Assembly (NCBI RefSeq): GCF_002575655.3 | Contig: NC_053036.3 | Location: 154,480,627 to 154,544,626 of the forward strand | Reading direction: 5' to 3' | Length of the DNA stretch: 64,000 nt | Source: Aegilops tauschii subsp. strangulata | Lineage: Eukaryota > Streptophyta > Magnoliopsida > Poales > Poaceae | Shown here: positions 11,137 to 21,936 of the stretch, piece by piece | Position numbering within the stretch: position 1 is the stretch's first letter | Layout of the letters: each line of letters begins with the position of its first letter | Notes under the pieces: model-generated | Seen by the model: only the letters and a program-made list of their open reading frames with translations | Database searches by the model: none | What the model was told of the DNA's origin: nothing | Made by a program: the position numbers and the translations under genes

Positions 11137-11659
11137 TGTCGTGGGTTTCTCACGGCAGATGTCCTCGTGAAAGGACTTAGTCGTGGAGCCATCGCTATGG
11201 GTTAGCTTAAAGGGGTTAAACCGGACAAGGGACACGAGAGTTTTATACTAGTTCGGCCACTTATGATGAAGGTAAAAGCCTACGTCTAGTTGTGATGGAA
11301 TTGCTGGGGTTTCGATGACCAGGGAGCGAATACGCTTTGCCTGAGTCTCGAGTTGTTGTCTGTTGTCCTTGAACCGCCGCCGGGTCGTCCCCTTATATAC
11401 ATGGGTTGACGCCCGTCGGTTTACAAAATCGCAAGGCCAGCTCATAAACATGTCCGACTCGGTCTCCGCTCTTTCTATCTTACAGCACAAGTTTACATAT
11501 CAATACCGGTTTATGTCTACAGCCCTTAAACCGGTTTCGGGCCTGGGCCTTCATAAAGCGTCACCGTCTGTCTTCATGGGCTTCAGATATAATGAGCTAC
11601 TGATGGGGTTAACCCGGCCTCTCCTGGCCAGTTTACGCCCAGTGGTAATATCACCAACA
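11137..11659 (-). repeat. 3' LTR of the nested gypsy element
   Basis: On the + strand it runs from TGTCGTGGGTTTCTCACGG to TATCACCAACA. It pairs with 24218-24741. The adjoining - strand tract AATCTGGGGCCTAA just outside the LTR is the likely polypurine tract, though a weak one. Confidence 0.95.
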
Positions 11660-12116
11660 TTAGGCCCCAGATTGATTTGAACTGATTCATGTTAATCCTC
11701 AATACTTAAGAAAATTTCTTCTTCAACATTTTCACATAATCTTGTAAACCGCCGTGACGTCACCTTCCAGGGCCATGGTAAACCGCCATGACGTCATCTG
11801 TCATTTAAAACTGTGTATAACCCATCTTCATTAATGGGCCTCCCAGGATTGAGGCAATAGAACTGTCACACACCCCATTTTTCGGGCTCCTCGATTCTCG
11901 CGCCTGCCTTTTATCCATTCATCTTATAAATAGGGCCGAGGGGTCACTTTCACTTTTCCCCCTCGTGCCTCTTCGCGTCGTCATCTTCCTCGTGCCGACC
12001 GACCCTCGAGCTCTGCTGCCGCTGTCGTCCTTCGCCTCTGCATCGACAAAGGCCGCTGCATCAACCTGATCGTATCAGAGAAAAGCGGTGATTCTCCGCT
12101 GCTTCCTCCTGCACCA
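11660..12116 (+). promoter_or_regulatory. promoter and 5' UTR of the antisense gene
   Basis: Two perfect TGACGTCA palindromes lie at 11755-11762 and 11789-11796, inside a 34-bp direct repeat (AAACCGCC.TGACGTCA). Palindromes of this type are bound by plant bZIP proteins. A TATA box TTATAAATAGGG follows at 11924-11935. A CT-rich leader runs to 12116, where AG/GTAAGT-like sequence begins a 5'-UTR intron (12117-12653, ending TTTCAG). The order bZIP sites, TATA, leader, UTR intron and ATG is that of an ordinary plant gene, and it reads against the retroelement. Confidence 0.6.
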
Positions 12117-12730
12117 GTAAGTTCCTCTTCTCCTCGCCCTAGATCCGCCATTAGGGTTTGGTGTTCTTCATAGCTTGAAGCTGTTCTTCCTTCGGTAATA
12201 CCAATGGCCGGTTAGATCTGACTGTTTTCAGCGCCTTTTGTAGTTTAAACTCCTTTCTTCTTGTCAAGGCATCTGCTTGATATCCAACTCATCTGAACTT
12301 ACTGAACTTTTTGAGCGCTTGATATTAGACCAAAATATATTTTGATTATCCAACGCACGGCAGATCTGAAATTCCCATGCCAAACTGTGAAACTTGTTTT
12401 TTCCTTCACTTATACATCTTTATACTTATACCCTTAATACCAGATTAGGCGGTTTAACTTCACCGAAAAAATGATGACCCAGTAGATACCATTAGTCCCC
12501 TGTTGAACCGCCAATGCATTCATCATTGTACTGTTTCCATTGTCAGACTCCGGTTTACGAATAACCAAATCCGGTCTAACAATATGCTTGCATCCTTATA
12601 CCGTTGTATAGTTGTCCACTGTAAATCTTAAACCGTCAATAATCATGTTTCAGATCTTCATTACCATGGCCAAGCAAGTCTATGAATGCAATTGGGCTCC
12701 TTCTCGAGTAACCGAAGAGCAATTAAACAA

Positions 12731-12803
12731 CTGTGTTAAAACGGGCGCTTTAGCCAAGAAAGATGTCATCCACTGTGTTAAAACAGGCACTTTAGCCCGG
12801 AAA
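12731..12803. repeat. 42-bp imperfect duplication in exon 1 of antisense gene copy 1
   Basis: CTGTGTTAAAACGGGCGCTT at 12731 recurs as CTGTGTTAAAACAGGCACTT at 12773. The duplication sits at the point where the frame changes, so it, or a nearby indel, breaks this copy. Confidence 0.8.
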
Positions 12804-14869
12804 ATCCTCCTATACCCAAGGATGGAGAGGTAGTTGTGTTTACTGATCACCTGAATCGAGGTTTTATCCCTCCCGGTTCAAAAATTTTCCGGGATGTATT
12901 GGCCAGTTTTCAACTGCGCCCACAAGACATCGGTCCAAATTCTGTGACCAACATCTGCCACTTCCAAGTCTTCTGTGAGGCTTACCTACAAGAAGAACCT
13001 ACAGTCGAACTGTTTAGGGATTTATTTCACTTAAACCGTCGCACAGAATTCACGGATGGACCCAATACTGAATTGGGCGGAATGGCGGTTCAGAAAAGGA
13101 AGGAAGTCACCTTCCCTCATCCTAAGCTCCACAGTCACCCCAAAGAGTGGAACCAGACCTGGTTTTATTGCAAAGATACATCTCCACCTGATGAAAACCC
13201 CCTACCGGGTTACCACCCTGAACGCCTTAGCAATACACATCCTTTTCCTCAGAGGTTGACGGCAAAAGAAAGGGCCAACTATGCTCCTCAACTATCAAAG
13301 CTTAGAGCCTTCATGGCGAACGGTTTGACAGGAGTTGATCTTGCTCGTTGTTGGATAAGCTGGAGTATTCTGCTCTTAAGCCGGCGGTCCGGTTTGATGT
13401 GTGAGTACACGGGGAGTTTGAGGGATGCTCAACGACACATTGACATTCAGCTTACAGATGCGGAAGTTACTGAGGCTGTAAATAAGATGCTGAACGAACC
13501 GGAGGCTGTCTGTGCCCAAACCGGACTGCTCCCTTTCTGCACCTTCCACAAACCGCCAGCTGTAAGAATCATATAATATTTTTATCTGAAGTTGCTTCTG
13601 TCCAAATATTTTCTGAAATTGTGATTATCTTCTGACAGGGTAATGATCCATTCTGGAACAAGAAACCACAAGGAAAACCGGCAAAACCGCAAGACAAACC
13701 GGCCAAGCCACTTCGCCCAAAGACCAAGGTTGTTAAGAAACCTGGCAAGGAAAGGACCACTGCATCCTCCGAGCTACCAGCTGATGATGATGTGGGTAAC
13801 CCGGAATCAGAGGTAGAACTTGACTCTCTTGGTTCATTTTTCGTACACCTCATTGACAATGATTATTATCAGGACAACGTTGAAGGCAATCACGCTGATG
13901 ATGTAGAGGTAACCATTCTTTCCTCCGATTCAGATCCTCTGCCAACATCAAAAATCCGTCGAGCAAACCGGAAAGTAAAATTTTCTCACCCCCTTGCTTA
14001 CTTGGACCCAAACTTTCTTTTGAAGACACAGCAGCACGAGGCTCGCCGCACAACCCGGCACAGCGGCCAGGTAGTTACCTCCGCCGGTTTACCGAACAGC
14101 CCGGTTCGGAAACACCGATCAGAGGTCTCTTATCCCCTTGACACTTCATGCCCCAAAGCAGGTTGTTTCTGCCAGCCTCTTAACCTGTCTGATTCAAATT
14201 ATCAGGGCACTTCTCCCTCATCTTCTGGCGAGTCATCGACCACAAAACTTCCACCCCTCAAAACAGTTCTTGGGTGAGCTATATACTTGTTTTTATCCGT
14301 GATCTATTATTTTTATATACTGTACTGATCCTCATGTTTATTTTCCTCACTGCCTAGCCCAGACCCAGCAAGAAGGCTCGGTTGAATAAACCGACTGATG
14401 ATAACTCGGATGTTGAACCGGAAAAAACTCCAAATCCTGAAGAGACCAACGTTGATGCCATACTGAATGACCCACCGCCTCACGATCATGACTTTGTTGC
14501 TGAGCAGGTAGAAGTTGACACCACAAGCCATGCTGACCAGCCTACCAGCCCTATCCGAACTGATGACAAACCGGCAAGTCCAGTTAAAAATACTGACAAA
14601 CGGCCAACCCCAGTACGGCTGCTGATGACAAAGATGATGACATTATGATTACTGGCACTGGCCATACCACTCCTGGCAATCATGTCGCTTTGTCCAAGCA
14701 TACTGCCAAAGACGAGCTCTCTGCAATTGCCAAAGGCAAATGGAACGCCGATTTGTCAAATTATGCCCATCTGAATGCTCAAGACCTTCACTCCGGCTTC
14801 TTGAACCGTCTGTACACCAGCCGTGACTATGAAGCCGGTTTGGTAAATTTGATGAAGGAGCGATATGAG

Positions 14870-15270
14870 GTAACTGCATAAGTGTTTGTCTCTTACATTC
14901 AATTGTAGCTTATCAACTCCAGTAGCCCCCAAGTGACGGTTTAAGATACCAATCTAAATCGGGACTTAGTAACAAATTCATGTTTGCAACAATGCATTTT
15001 AACTTCACTGATGTAGCCCCCAAGGGCCGGTTTAACTTTATAAAGATGAACCGGGACTTTGTAGAAGAATTCCCATATCAGCAATTATGAGCAAACACAC
15101 ATTAGCCCCCCAAATGCCAAGTTCAATACATGTATTGTGCTTGGGACTTGTAGAAATTTCTGATAAGAAGCAAATATGCATTAGGCCCCAAGTACCAAGG
15201 GGATAACTTGTTATGTGCTTGATACTTCAAATATGTACTGTCAACTCCTTATATATCTCTCTCTTTATAG
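14870..15270 (+). other. intron with repeated AGCCCCCAAG modules
   Basis: This intron of antisense gene copy 1 is bounded by GTAACT and TTTATAG. It contains four diverged copies of a module starting AGCCCCCAAG (near 14932, 15014, 15104 and 15184), each followed by a GGTTTAA- or CTTGG-like word and GGGACTT. It has no coding frame. Confidence 0.55.
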
Positions 15271-16279
15271 GCTAAACTGAGCAAGAAAGAAAGCCAAACC
15301 GCTGATCTGCAAGAGAACCTCAAATCCCAGCAAGCCGAAACCTCCAAAGCCAGGGAGGAGTTGACCAGCGCTCTAGGCGCTATGGAAAAACTGAAAGAGG
15401 GCTTCAACAAGGAGCGGGCGGATTGGGAGACTGAAAAATCCGCTTTGATAAAAAGAGCCGAGAACGCGGAAGCAGCCCTTAAACCGGTGGTTGATGAACT
15501 GACCGGTGTAAAGCGGCAGATTCATGCCATGACTGCTGCTATGTTCGGTAAACATCTTTTCCTTAATACTTTCAACATATCTTCTCATGTGTTGTCAGTT
15601 TACTGATGTGGACAATGGTGCAGGAACTCGTATTAGCCACCTGGGCTCTGATGTACAGAAGAAACTGAAGGCTGCGTACACTCTAATAGAATAGTTGTAC
15701 ACCGGCGCGCAGCGGATCATTTATACTGCTTCACACAATAATCCTCCTCCCACTTTGATCAAGCATACCTTAGAAAGGTTATCTATGCTTCCTGCCCGGG
15801 TAGACGAGCTAAAAAAGTCTGCCGCAAGAACGGGCGCTTTGACCGCACTAACCCGGGCAAAAGCATGGGTACCCGACTTTGATCCAGTGGAAGCGGCCCA
15901 AGGCTATCCCAGTTTGAAGGAAGACGGAACATAATTTGGCAATGATGATCTCCGAATCATAAACCAGGAAGTACGCCCATTGGCTTGTCAACTCGTTGAA
16001 GAAGCGGATCTCTCGTACTATCAGGCGAGTTATGATGATAAGAACAGACGGGTTTCTGCACCAATTCCAGAAGCACAAAATCTTATCCCACCAATCCGTA
16101 AGCACACTTATGCCCCTGACATTGAACCGTCCATGCTTATAAGCGATGAAGCTATATTCCAAGCCCTAACTGGGATCGACTGGGCAACTGTTGACTTCCA
16201 GCCACTGGGTAGAGAGGAGGGAGTTGAACCGGTGCGAGATGATCCGCAGCCGTCAGGCCAAGCTGGTGACCAATCATGA

Positions 16280-17669
16280 ATTGGAGGCCGGTTTAGTCTT
16301 CTACATGCTGCAACATGTATTGGAGAAAACAATTATCCTTTTGGGCACTGAAACGCCTTGTAATAGGCTAGTTAAAATACTTGGTCTGGTATGCCTTCGT
16401 GCATATTTATCTGCCACTGATGCTTGCTTAATCCGACATGCTTAAGATATGATGTTCATAATCCATAGCCATTTATTCAAGCTGTTCCTGCCGATAAGAA
16501 GCTTAAAGCACCGTGGCGGTTTACCATCGGGCGGGTCATGATACCCAAATATATATATATATATATATGACCAAGGTTTATAACCAAGGTTGTAAAAGAT
16601 AACCAAATATGGAAATATATAATACATGTGACCTTTAGGCATAATGTTGGCTGACTAACTTTGTAGCGAGGGTCATAACCCTACTCTGGAGGATAAGTAA
16701 CTCCTGTTATATGATGTCGGTTTATAATAAAACTGTTCCGGGTTGTGATAAACACCGGTTTATTCCATACTAGTGACTTTGAGTCAAAACCAGACCGGGC
16801 TGATAGTCTCCGGATTATAATTTGATCGTGTACTGACAACTTGTAGTTGACAGCCTAACCGGGTTGATAAACCCCGGTTTGAAAACACCACAAATCTTAT
16901 CAAAACAAAGAAAAACTTAGCAAAAGGCAAATAAAAACCGTTGTAGTCGAGGCTTTTCACGGGCTGCCAGGCCCCAAATTCGAGGCTTTTCATGGGCTCC
17001 CAGGCCATTGAGTTAAACCATTTTTGCAACGCCTTTTAAGATGGTCCTCAATCCTTAACCAATCATCATTTTAACTTGACAAGTTCAGGGTCTTTATTTT
17101 AGAGTAACTTGTCAAAGTTCGAAGGGTCATACCAGGTTTACCTGGGAGGAGTGACTTACTTAAATAGGCAGGTTAACCCGGGGTTTTAGGTGTATACACC
17201 AGGATTCCAAGCCATGGCTTGATAGCCTATTACAAGTGTAGATTCTTAGTTCATTTCGACAGCAAAGAATCCCCAAGTAACATTTTGAGCTGTGCTCAGT
17301 GGATGCCTATGTTTGAGTTGTTGTTTTACAACACTCTCTTTGGCCCCGGATTGATTTGGCTTTGAGCCGATCAAGAGGTGTGACTATGGTTCGAATACGA
17401 CCAAGCCCCTAAGTGATGTTGTGGTATTGCGCCGATCAAGAGGTGTAGCTATGGTTCGGATATGACCAAGCCCCCAAGTGATGTAATATAAAGCTTTGAG
17501 AAGCTAAATCAAGGGGTAAACCGGACGCCGCTTTATAAACAGAAGCTCCATGTAACCACACATGATGTGAGAAAAACAATAGATACCCCGCTTTAGCTGA
17601 GGTTCTGGTTTATTATATTGATCATAATATATACATTGTCATAATATGTACATAAGCAGAGCCTATGGC
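16280..17669. other. non-coding gap between convergent antisense gene and pol
   Basis: The 3' ends of the antisense gene (16279) and integrase (17670) converge on this 1.4-kb gap. It holds an (AT)n run near 16551-16568, a 33-bp repeat (CGAGGCTTTTCA.GGGCT at 16948 and 16981) and a 65-bp repeat (GCCGATCAAGAGGTGT at 17366 and 17431). No open frame is supported. It is a plausible site for both polyadenylation signals. Confidence 0.5.
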
Positions 17670-19886
17670 TCAAGTATAGTAGGGCCGAAGATGAGCGATA
17701 TTCCACGGCCGGTGGGTCTCCTCCTCCGATTTACGTGAGCCTTTGCGCTCTCGAACATCTATGAGGTAGTATGACCCGTTGTGTAGATTCTTGCTGACCA
17801 CAAAGGGTCCTTCCCAAGGAGGGGATAACTTGTGCATATCCGTCTGATCCTGGATGAGTCGAAGCACCAAATCGCCTTCTTGAAAGGTTCCGGTTCTAAT
17901 CCGGCCGCTATGATAACGACGTAAATCTTGCTGATAAATCGCCGAACGGGCTGCCGCCATGTCACGCTCCTCATCTAACATGTCAAGAGCTTCCTGTCGT
18001 GCCTTCTCGTTGTCATCTTCAACATATGCTGCTACACGAGGTGAGTCATGACGTATGTCACTAGGAAGAACCACTTCTGCTCCATAAACCATGAAGAATG
18101 GTGTGTATCCTGTCGATCTGTTGGGTGTGGTATTGATGCTCCATAACACAGAAGGTAACTCCTCAACCCAACAACCCGGAGTCCGTTGCAAAGGAACCAT
18201 AAGCCGGGGTTTGATGCCTCTCAAGATCTCTTGATTGGCCCTCTCCGCTTGACCATTGGACTGGGGGTGAGCCACTGATGACACGTCAAGCCGGATGTGT
18301 TCACATTGACAGAACTTCTTCATGGCACCCTTTGACAGATTGGTACCATTGTCTGTTATAATGCTGTGTGGAAAGCCAAACCGGAAGATCACCTTTTTGA
18401 TGAATTGAACCGCCATAGCTGCATCACACTTACTAACTAGCTCTGCCTCCACCCACTTCGTGAACTTATCAACCGCCACCAAGAGGTGGGTCTTCTTGTC
18501 CTTGGATCTCTTGAAAGGCCCAACCATATCCAGCCCCCAAGTTGCAAACGGCCAGGTGATTGGAATCATCCTCAATTCTTGAGCCGGTACATGAGCGCGC
18601 CTTGAGAATTTCTGGCAGCCATCACATCTTTTGACCAAGTCCTCGGCATCAGCATGAGCTATTAACCAATAGAAACCGTGATGAAACGCCTTGGCCACCA
18701 AAGACTTTGAACCGGCGTGGTGACCACAATCTCCTTCGTGGATCTCACGCAAAAATTCACGGCCTTCTTCAGGAGACACACAGCTATGAAACGCCCCTGT
18801 CACACTACAATGATGTAACTCTCCATTGATAATAGTCATGGACTTGGACCGCCGGATTATCTGCCTAGCCAAAGTTTCATCATCTGGTAACTCACCCTGG
18901 TTCATATACGCCAGATATGGAACCGTCCAATCTGGGATAACATGAAGAGCCGCCACCAACTGAGCTTCCGGATCAGGAATAGCGAAATCCTCTTCACCAC
19001 GGAGCTTGACGGACAGATTATGCAGAACATCCAGGAAGACATTAGGTGGAACCGGTTTACGTTGGGAACCCAGGCGGCTTAAAGCGTCCGCCGCTTCATT
19101 CTTCCGCCGGTCCACATGATCCACCTGATAACCTTTAAAGTGACCTGCAACAATATCCACCTCACGACGATATGCTGCCATGAGCGGGTCCTTGGAATCC
19201 CAAGTGACAGACACTTGTTGAGCCACCAGATACGAGTCACCGAAGCACTTAACTTGGTTTAGGTTCATCTCCTTAGCCATCCGAAGACCATGGAGTAAAG
19301 CCTCATATTCAGCTGCATTGTTAGTGCAAGGGAACATTAAACGGAGAACATAACAAAACTTATCACCTCGTGGGGAAGTTAATACGACTCCAGCCCCCGA
19401 GCCCTCCAATTGCCTGGACCCATCAAAATGAATAGGCCAATAAGTATGATCCGGCTTCTCTTCTGGAGCTTGCAGTTCTGTCCAATCATTGATGAAATCC
19501 ACAAGTGCCTGAGATTTGATCGCCGTTCGGGGTATGTATTTCAACCCGTGAGGCCCGAGCTCGATAGCCCACTTAGCAATCCGGCCATTTGCTTCCCTGT
19601 TCTGGATTATATCTCCCAAAGGAGCAGAGCTGACCACCGTGATGGGATGACCTTGGAAATATTGCTTAAGCTTCCGGCTTGCCATGAAAACCCCATACAC
19701 CAATTTTTGCCAATGCGGGTACCTCTGCTTGGACTCAATAAGCACCTCACTGATATAATAAACCGGCCGCTGAACCGAATATTCCTTTCCTACCTCCTTG
19801 CGCTCCACCACAATAGCCACATTAACAGCCCGAGCGTTAGCTGCCACATATAGCAACAAATGGCTCTTTGTCAACCGGAGCAGCAA
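17670..19886 (-). CDS. RNase H-integrase part of gypsy pol, intact 738-codon frame
   Basis: An uninterrupted frame. RNase H: HFDGS, an AAEYEALLHGL helix, CFGDSYLVAQQV, DALSRLG. Integrase zinc finger: HEGDCGHHAG then CDGCQ. Catalytic core: WGLDMVGPF, ITDNGTN, then HPQSNGQAERAN, giving the D, D, E triad. The C-terminal domain includes HKLSPPWEGPF and ends WNIAHLRPYYT. The frame differs by one base from the RT frame upstream; the two overlap near 19837-19886, so a single frameshift separates them. The methionine at 19886 is only the first in frame, not a real start: the product would normally be released from a polyprotein by the element's protease. Integrase would join element cDNA into chromosomes. 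Confidence 0.9.
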   Translation of the reverse strand: MLLRLTKSHLLLYVAANARAVNVAIVVERKEVGKEYSVQRPVYYISEVLIESKQRYPHWQKLVYGVFMASRKLKQYFQGHPITVVSSAPLGDIIQNREANGRIAKWAIELGPHGLKYIPRTAIKSQALVDFINDWTELQAPEEKPDHTYWPIHFDGSRQLEGSGAGVVLTSPRGDKFCYVLRLMFPCTNNAAEYEALLHGLRMAKEMNLNQVKCFGDSYLVAQQVSVTWDSKDPLMAAYRREVDIVAGHFKGYQVDHVDRRKNEAADALSRLGSQRKPVPPNVFLDVLHNLSVKLRGEEDFAIPDPEAQLVAALHVIPDWTVPYLAYMNQGELPDDETLARQIIRRSKSMTIINGELHHCSVTGAFHSCVSPEEGREFLREIHEGDCGHHAGSKSLVAKAFHHGFYWLIAHADAEDLVKRCDGCQKFSRRAHVPAQELRMIPITWPFATWGLDMVGPFKRSKDKKTHLLVAVDKFTKWVEAELVSKCDAAMAVQFIKKVIFRFGFPHSIITDNGTNLSKGAMKKFCQCEHIRLDVSSVAHPQSNGQAERANQEILRGIKPRLMVPLQRTPGCWVEELPSVLWSINTTPNRSTGYTPFFMVYGAEVVLPSDIRHDSPRVAAYVEDDNEKARQEALDMLDEERDMAAARSAIYQQDLRRYHSGRIRTGTFQEGDLVLRLIQDQTDMHKLSPPWEGPFVVSKNLHNGSYYLIDVRERKGSRKSEEETHRPWNIAHLRPYYT

Positions 19887-20679
19887 GAACCGGCGGATTA
19901 GCCAGCTGCCACTTTAAGTCCTCAAACGCTTCATTAGTGGCGTCACTCCAGACGAAGTTATCCATTTTCTTCAGCATCTGATATAAAGGGATGGCCTTCT
20001 TGCCAAGGCAACTGATAAACCAGCTCAACGCGGCAATCCGGCCTGCCAGGCGTTGAACATCATTGATACACTTCGGTTTGGCCAAGGAGGTGATGGCTTT
20101 GATCTTTTCCGGATTAGCTTCAATGCCCCTGTTAGACACCAAAAAGCCTAAGAGCTTGCCTGCCGGTACACCAAAAACGCACTTGGCCGGATTAAGCAAC
20201 ATTTTATAAACCCGCAGGTTATCAAAGGTTTCCTTCAAGTCGTCAATCAATGTCTCCTTCTTTCTTGAATTCACCACAATATCATCCACATAGGCGTGAA
20301 CATTGCGGCCGATCTGTTTATGAAGACAATTCTGCACACACCGTTGGTAAGTCGCCTGGGCACTCTTGAGCCCAAAGGGCATGGACACGTAGCAGAAGGC
20401 TCCAAAGGGAGTTATGAAGGTTGTCTTCTCCTGATCCTTAACCGCCATTTTGATCTGATGATAACCATAATATGCATCCAAAAAACTTAAATGCTCGCAA
20501 CCCGCCGTAGCATCAATAATTTGATCAATACGGGGGAGGGCAAAAGGATCTGCTGGACAAGCTTTGTTGAGATCTATGTAATCCACACACATACGCCAAG
20601 TGCCGTTCTTCTTAAGGACCAGCACCAGATTAGCCAACCACTCAGGATGAAATACTTCAACGATAAATCCAGCCGCCAA
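19837..20679 (-). pseudogene. reverse transcriptase part of gypsy pol
   Basis: The frame contains the RT landmarks in order: WRMCVDYIDLNKACP, FLDAYYGYHQIK, FITPFGAFCY, MPFGLKSAQATYQR and the active-site YVDD at 20281-20292, then the connection domain. It is in the same reading frame as gag and protease upstream but is separated from protease by two in-frame stops (TAG at 20872-20874 and TAA near 20792, in GVPR*LAEH). It runs out of frame near 19850. Apart from these point changes the RT core looks complete. Confidence 0.9.
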
Positions 20680-20874
20680 GAGCCTGGCTACTTCTTCACC
20701 AATCGCCTTGCGTCTTTCTTCATTGAACTGACGAAGAAATTGCTTGGTCGGTTTATACTTGGGATCAACATTGACAGTGTGCTCAGCAAGTTATCTCGGT
20801 ACACCTGGCATGTCAGAAGGCTTCCACGCAAAAATGTCCCGATTCTCACGGATGAATTCGATGAGCGCGCTTTC

Positions 20875-21615
20875 CTATTTCGGATCCAAGTTAGCGCTGA
20901 TGCTAAACTGCTTGGACAAATCGCCGGGCACGAAGTCAACAAGTTTAGTCCCATCAGCTGATTTAAACTTCAGGGCCGGATCATACTCTGTAGTTGGTTT
21001 CTTTAATGAAGTCATATCTGCTGGATCAACATTGTCCTTATAGAACTTCAATTCCTCAGTTGCACAAACCGACTCAGCGTATGCCGCATCGCCCTCTTCA
21101 CATTCCAAAGCGATCGTGCGACTCCCGTGCACTGTGATAGTCCCCTTGTGACCCGGCATCTTGAGCTGTAAATAGACATAACAGGGCCTTGCCATAAACT
21201 TAGCATAAGCCGGTCGTCCAAACAGGGCATGATATGGGATTTTGATTTTCACCACCTCAAAGGTCAACTTCTCTGATCTTGAATCATGCTCGTCGCCAAA
21301 AGCAACCTCCAGAACTATCTTACCAACGGGATATGCCGATTTACCAGGTACCACACCATGAAAGACTGTGTTGGACGGTTTAAGATTTTTATCTGTTAAC
21401 CCCATCCGACAGAAGGTTTCATAATAAACAATATTGATGCTACTCCCCCCATCCATGAGTACTTTGGTGAACTTATAACCTCCCACCTGAGGTGCCACCA
21501 CCAACGCCAGATGACCCGGATTGTCAACCTGGGGCAGATGATCCTCTCGACTCCACACAATAGGCTGTTCAGACCAGCGTAAGTATCGGGGAACTGCCGG
21601 TTCAATAGAATTCAC
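20875..21615 (-). pseudogene. protease region of gypsy polyprotein
   Basis: The frame starts downstream of a glycine/glutamine-rich linker (about 21690-21900 on the - strand, with a run of seven Q codons). It contains the aspartic protease motif LMDGGSSINIVYYETF and the flap/helix region IPYHALFGRPAYAKF. It ends at a TAG after LDPK, with the frame continuing as ESALIEFI beyond it. Its role would be maturation of gag-pol. Confidence 0.85.
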
Positions 21616-21936
21616 TACCCTTTTATGAAGCTTCTGATCATGCTTGTCCAGGCTAGTGGTGAAGACATGATACTGCCCGCTATTCAGTTGCTTTGGGTTG
21701 CTCTGGTAACCCGACTGCTGCTGCTGCTGTTGTTGATTCCCCTGATTATTATAACCACCTTGGTTGCCCTAATTACCTTGATTGTTATGTCCACCCTGAT
21801 TACCGTGGAATCCTGAACCGGAATTTCCTCCGCCATAACCCGGCCCATGAGATCCGGGGCCTGAACCGCCACCCGGTCCATGATCATACCGAAAAGAATC
21901 AGAATTTTTGAACTCTTGCATGATGTAACAATATTT

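Larger units (their letters stand above)
12666..16279 (+). pseudogene. spliced antisense gene, PF04195-like plus coiled coil, copy 1
   Basis: Coding exons inferred from splice sites and phase: 12666-13561, 13639-14273, 14363-14869, 15271-15547, 15624-16279. Exon 1 holds the PF04195-like region (FTDHLNRGFIPPG, PNSVTNICHFQVFCEAYLQEE, FHLNRR). Exons 2-3 are acidic and lysine/proline-rich linker. Exon 4 is a coiled coil (LSKKESQTADLQENLKSQQ onward). Exon 5 ends at a stop at 16277. Breaks seen: a frameshift near 12805 next to a 42-bp repeat, a frameshift near 14620, and two in-frame stops in exon 5. All four coding introns have GT-AG limits and keep phase. It lies antisense to the host element between integrase and the 3' LTR. 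Its function is unknown. Confidence 0.7.

Noticed and set aside
16551..16568. (AT)n run, and a similar one at 48969
   Set aside because: Ordinary microsatellites in AT-rich non-coding DNA.
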